Below, piece by piece: positions 60,047 to 64,000 of a DNA stretch of 64,000 nucleotides. The translations under genes and the position numbers were made by a program. This stretch comes from Amaranthus tricolor. Lineage: Eukaryota; Streptophyta; Magnoliopsida; Caryophyllales; Amaranthaceae. The stretch lies in NCBI RefSeq assembly GCF_026212465.1, contig NC_080048.1, forward strand, positions 27,263,420-27,327,419, in the 5' to 3' direction. The notes under the pieces were generated by a model that saw nothing but the letters and a program-made list of their open reading frames with translations, was not told the DNA's origin and searched no databases. Every line of letters begins with the position of its first letter. Position 1 is the stretch's first letter.

Positions 60047-60319
60047 CTCCCTCCTATTCTTCTTATGAGTCCCATTTGACTTTTCACGGATTTTTAGGAG
60101 AGTCAAAAGTGGGACCCTAAGGGTAGGAAAGAGAGTGGTATTATGGATTTTTTAATGTAAGGGAGGAAAATTAGTATAGGTAATAGAGGGTATAATTGAA
60201 AATAGGATAAATCTACTAAGCGCATAAGAGTCAAAAACCCATACCAAAAATAGAAATAGAACAATTAAAATGATTTGACCATAAAAGAAAATGGGACACA
60301 TAAGCTGAATAGGAGGGAG
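60047..60319. mobile_element. Stowaway-like MITE
   Basis: 273 bp with terminal inverted repeats CTCCCTCCTATTCTTCTTAT and, from the other side, CTCCCTCCTATTCAGCTTAT, flanked by TA on both sides. This is the form of plant Tc1/mariner-derived Stowaway elements. Confidence 0.88.
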
Positions 60320-60812
60320 TACAATTTTCCGAAACTTAATTTGGAATTTTTTTCATAAACTAGTTGTGGGGGTAGCACGCAGTCCCCCAAGTTATCTTAT
60401 CGGACTCTAATGCATTTTTATATACTTTTATTAACAATAATACAAATAAAAATATTAGAACGTCAACATGTGAAAAAAATTTAAAGGTTGAAGATGTATA
60501 AATAATAGTAAGTAGTAAATCAAATTTTGATTTATTTTCTCATGTTTCATCCTGATGTTATTTACACAATAGCCAGAGAAATAATTAACACGATACGTTA
60601 TTTTTAACAATAATTAACTATTCTTTGTACATATTTAAATACAATCAACTGATGCAAAATGCAAAAGGCAGCTAATAATGACTCAGAATTAAACTTGGTC
60701 TTTTTTTCCTTTTGGGATCCAAGAATTCTTCTACTCCCAGTAATGTACAATCTTTGTTCATCCTTTGGCCAAAACAAACTCCTCTCTACATACATAAGCA
60801 AGTTATAACATA

Positions 60813-61138
60813 CTTCCTCCGTTCCATAATACTCGCTATATTTTTTACTTTTGGCAATTTCATATTACTTGCTACATTTCCGTTTTTAGTAATTAAACAA
60901 TCATTTAAAGTTTAATTTACCCCTATTTTTATCCTATTTTATACTCTATACTCTATAATAAAATAATATACTATACTCTATAAAGTAACCTAACACCTAT
61001 TTTTCCTTTTTCTTTTTCAATTAACAATAATAAAATATTATACTCTATAAAGTAAACAATCAGCTACAGTGTAGATCAATCACTTTTCTTAATTCCCGTG
61101 CCCATGCAAATATAGCGACTAAAATGGAACGGAAGAAG
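60813..61138. mobile_element. Stowaway-like MITE
   Basis: 326 bp; ends CTTCCTCCGTTCCATAATAC and, from the other side, CTTCTTCCGTTCCATTTTAG, flanked by TA. The interior repeats ACTCTATAATA/ACTCTATAAAGTAA. Confidence 0.85.
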
Positions 61139-61389
61139 TATAAAACTAAAAACCATAACCATATTTAATCACAAAAAAGTTCTCCAAACAATGATGGTAA
61201 CTGCAGCCCCCTTACATCCCTCTACTGCTACAGTAAGTTATCTTTTAGCTTCTTCAATGGCTGGTATCACTTTTCTTGAATTGAACAAATAAATTATCAA
61301 TTCACTAATTCTTAACCAAAAAATCATATTTAAAAACAAAAATAAAAAACATTGGACAAACAAATTCAAATTGAAATAAAATCAGTCAA

Positions 61390-61860
61390 AGCAAGCATAA
61401 TTGAATGCATTCGAATTTAATCTATGAGAAACCAATGAATCAATGAAAATCCATTTTAAAATACAACTTCATGATAAAACCCTGATGCCATAAAACATAA
61501 ATTTTCAATCAAATGAATACTGAAAAAATCATCAAAGACTCGAATTTTACAAACCCAAATGTTATGATAAGTCAAATTGAATATTCTTAAAGACTCAAAC
61601 TCTAACCAATCCAAATGCCATAATACATCAAATTTAATCAAATGAATATAAAAAAAATTATTAAAGACAAAGGTTTTTAAACTCACATGACACCATAAGT
61701 CAAATTCAACAAAATAATCAACAGAAAATTCTCAAAGCTTCAAACTTTAACCAATACAATGCCATGACACATCAAATTCAATCAAATTAACATAAAAAAA
61801 AAAAAAATCATCAAACACTCAAATTCTACAAAACCAAATGTCATAATAAGTCAAATGTAT
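61390..61860. repeat. Degenerate tandem repeat, unit about 60-65 bases
   Basis: Phrases such as CAAATGCCATAATACATCAA, TCAATCAAATGAATA and AAAATCATCAAAGACTC return about every 60-65 bases for some six or seven rounds with drift. No frame. Confidence 0.6.
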
Positions 61861-61995
61861 ATGTTGAAAAATGTGAAAGACAAGATTTTCCTCAATGTTA
61901 CTAAGACGGAAGTACTCGTATTGGACATGGTTCAAAATTGAAGTGTTCAATCATTTAAGTTACTGTACCATAACATAAGTACTTGAAGTGGAATG

Positions 61996-62152
61996 AGAGT
62001 CCGAGTTACAAGGAGCAAGGCTGCTTGTTGTGGTTTGTCAACAAGTCAAAGGAAGTGATAGCTGACATTGATGCTTCTGATAATTATTATGAATTTGCTG
62101 TGGTTGAATATGTTGAAGATATCTACAAGTATTACAAGGAATCTAAGGTTTA
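61996..62152 (+). pseudogene. B-type cyclin exon fragment
   Basis: Reads RVTRSKAACCGLS and, after a one-base shift near 62036, VNKSKEVIADIDASDNYYEF and AVVEYVEDIYKYYKES, ending at KV-stop. The block A-A-C-G-L, I-D-x-D-A-S-D, L-A-V-V-E-Y-V-E-D-I-Y-K-F-Y-K is the conserved region just before and at the start of the cyclin box of plant B-type (mitotic) cyclins. The D-box region and the rest of the cyclin box are not adjacent. The final AAG-GTTTAA could be an exon end, so this may be a captured genomic exon rather than a processed copy. Not functional as seen. Confidence 0.75.
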
Positions 62153-62424
62153 ATTTACTTTCAACAAATTAATCAAGTAGGATGGAGGGTACAAACAGGG
62201 CCGTCTCTAACATTTCAAAAACTCTGAGCAAAATATAAATTATGAACTCCTAAAATTTAACATTACGTTATATTAAATTTTGGTATTTGTAAATTTATTT
62301 ATCAATACTTTAATTAGTACATTATTTTTTATCAATATAATAAAATATTGTTAAATTTTATAATTACATGGAACCAACAACTATTAATCATAAATTCAAA
62401 TAGCCGTTCCTTTTACATTGAATC

Positions 62425-62585
62425 TTGTATGAGAACGTCTCACGTGAAACGAGCTCATACAAGCAACCCACTAATAAATAAACATCAAAAACAATGAAAT
62501 ATGAATTGTGCAGAGAGCAATTTTTTTTGAAAGACTTTGGGTAAACCCAATTGAAGTCGTCTCATAGTGAGACGGTCTCAATTAA
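62425..62585. mobile_element. Possible small palindromic MITE (GAGACGGTCTC-type)
   Basis: GAACGTCTCACGTGAAACGAGCTC on one side (shown in part: GAACGTCTCACGTGAAACG) and CGTCTCATAGTGAGACGG on the other, each itself near-palindromic. About 160 bp; target duplication not resolved. Confidence 0.4.
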
Positions 62586-62834
62586 GAATTAGTGTTTCTT
62601 TAAAGTTTAAAGTTTAAACCACTATTATCACTTATCTTAATTGAACTAATAATAAAAGTAGTAAACTAAAAATTATCAAGAGAGATTATATTGCTCACCT
62701 ACAATAATTTATACTAGTATATCCTAATCATTCAATACAAGCTGATAATACAAATTTATTACCAATTTATATAATTATCTTTTAAAAATAGATTGAATGT
62801 GAATACATTAAATTTTAATAGAGAAAATTATAAG

Positions 62835-62945
62835 AAACTACCTATTCTATACCCTTTTTTGCAAAAAACTACCTTATCTAAAATTTTATGCAAAAAACTA
62901 CCTTATATAATACATTTCTTTGCAAAACACTACCTTATAACGGTT
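62835..62945. repeat. Short tandem repeat of a GCAAAAAACTACCTTAT unit
   Basis: Three close copies (GCAAAAAACTACCTTATCTA, GCAAAAAACTACCTTATATA, GCAAAACACTACCTTATAAC) plus a weaker first one, about 30-35 bases apart, just upstream of the promoter of the GRF gene. Confidence 0.75.
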
Positions 62946-62978
62946 TTTACCGTTTGACCGTTTAAGTTAACTGTTGAC

Positions 62979-63008
62979 TGTCACGTGACAGTCACGTGAC
63001 CTTATAAA
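62979..63008 (+). promoter_or_regulatory. Twin G-boxes and TATA box of the GRF-finger gene
   Basis: GTCACGTGAC occurs twice, separated by one base (62980-63000). Each is a perfect CACGTG palindrome of the kind bound by bZIP/bHLH factors. TATAAA follows at 63003-63008, some 170 bases before the ATG. Confidence 0.6.
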
Positions 63009-63175
63009 CCTTTGCTTCTTCTTCATTTCAGCCTCTTCCAGACATTTGCTCCTCCTTCTTCATTCGAAAAACCGTAAATCATTCATCTTCTTTGGTGTTT
63101 CTCCCTTCTTTCTTTCTCCTTGATAACCAATCCCTAAATCATTCAAAGAACCCAATTTTTTCCAATTAATTAGTA

Positions 63176-63622
63176 ATGTCTTCTTCTTCTTCAACCGAAA
63201 ATTCGATACTTGAAAAATGTGGGTGTTGAGTTCCCTTTGCAAGGAGGGTTTCATGGACCAAGGAAAATCCAGGAAGAAGGTTTAAGACTTGCGTTTTTTA
63301 TGATCCTGATACAAATTGGAGGGGATGCAAAAAGTTTAAATGGGTTGATGAACCTGAAATGACTGTTTGGCAAAGAGAAGTCACTAACAAACTTGTGGAG
63401 GACAAGCGACAATTAGCAACCGAAATCAAGATTTTGACATCAAGGGTTTGTTGCTTGGAACATGAAAAGGAACGAGCAATTTCAGAAATTAAAAGGATTA
63501 AGAAGAAATGGATGAATGAGAGGAAGCATGGAAATCAGATTACAAGCTTTGTATTAGGATTTTTCTTTTGTTTTATGTTGGTGTTGGTTGTTTTAATCAA
63601 GGATAGTAAACGAAGTTTATGA
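63176..63622 (+). pseudogene. Small GRF zinc-finger protein with C-terminal membrane helix, one stop
   Basis: From the ATG at 63176 the frame spans 149 codons to TGA at 63622 with a single internal stop, TGA at 63227-63229 (codon 18). Before it: MSSSSSTENSILEKCGC. After it: VPFARRVSWTKENPGRRFKT, CVFYDPDTNWRGCKKFKWVD. Together these show the GRF-type zinc finger pattern C-x-C, W-T-x-x-N-P-G-R-R-F, C, then C-K-x-F-x-W. Residues about 65-120 are a charged helical (coiled-coil-like) stretch (EDKRQLATEIKILTSRV, HEKERAISEIKRIKKKW), and residues about 125-143 form a hydrophobic membrane helix. Plants carry many such small genes of unknown function. The stop falls inside the finger, so either this is a recent pseudogene or allele, or a shorter product starts at the ATG 63359 without the finger. 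Confidence 0.8.
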
Positions 63623-64000
63623 CCTATTAAGAATTTGTATTAGTGATTTACGTATTGTAACATGATTATGATGAATGAATTAGGTTTTTCTTGGTGTTTG
63701 AAAATCAGTTCATTGCTTTATGTTTGTACAAATCAGATGCTTTGTGTTTATTGCTTGTTTGTTGTGTTTGTGTATGAAAATTAGATGGCTCATTTGCTGT
63801 TTGCTGTTTGCTGTGTTTGGAAATCAGAGGCTCATTTGAACACAACAATGTACATTAGATGGCTCAGTTGCATACAGCAATTTACATACTGTTGCATACA
63901 TCAATGTACATATTGCTTGGTTCATTTGAACTTAACCCATACAACATACAACATACAGCAATGAGCTTAACCCAGCATAGAAAGCAATGAACTTAACCCA
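63623..64000 (+). other. 3' flank of the GRF gene, repeat-rich
   Basis: Non-coding, with imperfect direct repeats: TTGCTGTTTGCTGTTTGCTG, ATTAGATGGCTCA twice, and near the window end GCAATGAGCTTAACCCA/GCAATGAACTTAACCCA. The repeat runs off the window. Confidence 0.55.

Overview
The window is nuclear DNA of a flowering plant, most likely a eudicot. It is AT-rich, packed with nested and decayed LTR retrotransposons, and holds a plant-type DUF247 gene and a multi-exon plant HMGB gene. Some short repeats with GAGACGGTCTCA-type ends resemble ones common in Caryophyllales, but I cannot place the species. No tRNA, rRNA, CRISPR or bacterial feature is visible.

Layout. 1-9.9 kb: a gypsy RT scrap, the 3' part of a copia element (family C), the tail of a second copia element, and an LTR-paired element (family D) with an almost non-coding interior. 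10.4-11.8 kb: an intact single-exon DUF247 gene with its own TATA box. 12.9-32.6 kb: a minus-strand family C copia element split twice, by a 13 kb gypsy composite (13424-26441, target duplication GAGTT) and by a solo LTR (27775-29254, duplication AATAG). It sits in the RNase H region of yet another copia element. 32.6-38.2 kb: a solo LTR (family E, duplication TCACC), a CACTA end, a small hAT-like element and AT-rich filler. 38.2-51.0 kb: a decayed plus-strand copia element, an LTR fragment, a minus-strand gypsy element and its rearranged LTRs. 51.2-57.2 kb: a small copia element split by a second family E solo LTR and by a 2.4 kb hAT-like element, all with recognisable target duplications. 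57.5-59.3 kb: a minus-strand HMGB gene for which eight exons can be joined into a 201-residue reading frame. 59.7-64 kb: a foldback element, two Stowaway-like MITEs, a tandem repeat, a B-type cyclin exon fragment and a GRF zinc-finger gene with one in-frame stop.

The cellular genes (DUF247, HMGB and the broken GRF gene) are independent single-copy units and form no operon or cluster. The most unusual object is the gypsy composite. Both outer ends are U5 ends of the same LTR subfamily in inverted orientation, flanked by a perfect 5-bp duplication, while the middle is a different element missing its own outer ends. Both joints are patchworks of short pieces copied in either orientation from the element. 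This looks like end-joined retrotransposon DNAs integrated as one unit. A second puzzle is that the two flanks of what looks like one copia insertion (codons K-V-Q-R and G-E-V-Y of a host RNase H) lie 28.7 kb apart and in opposite orientation.
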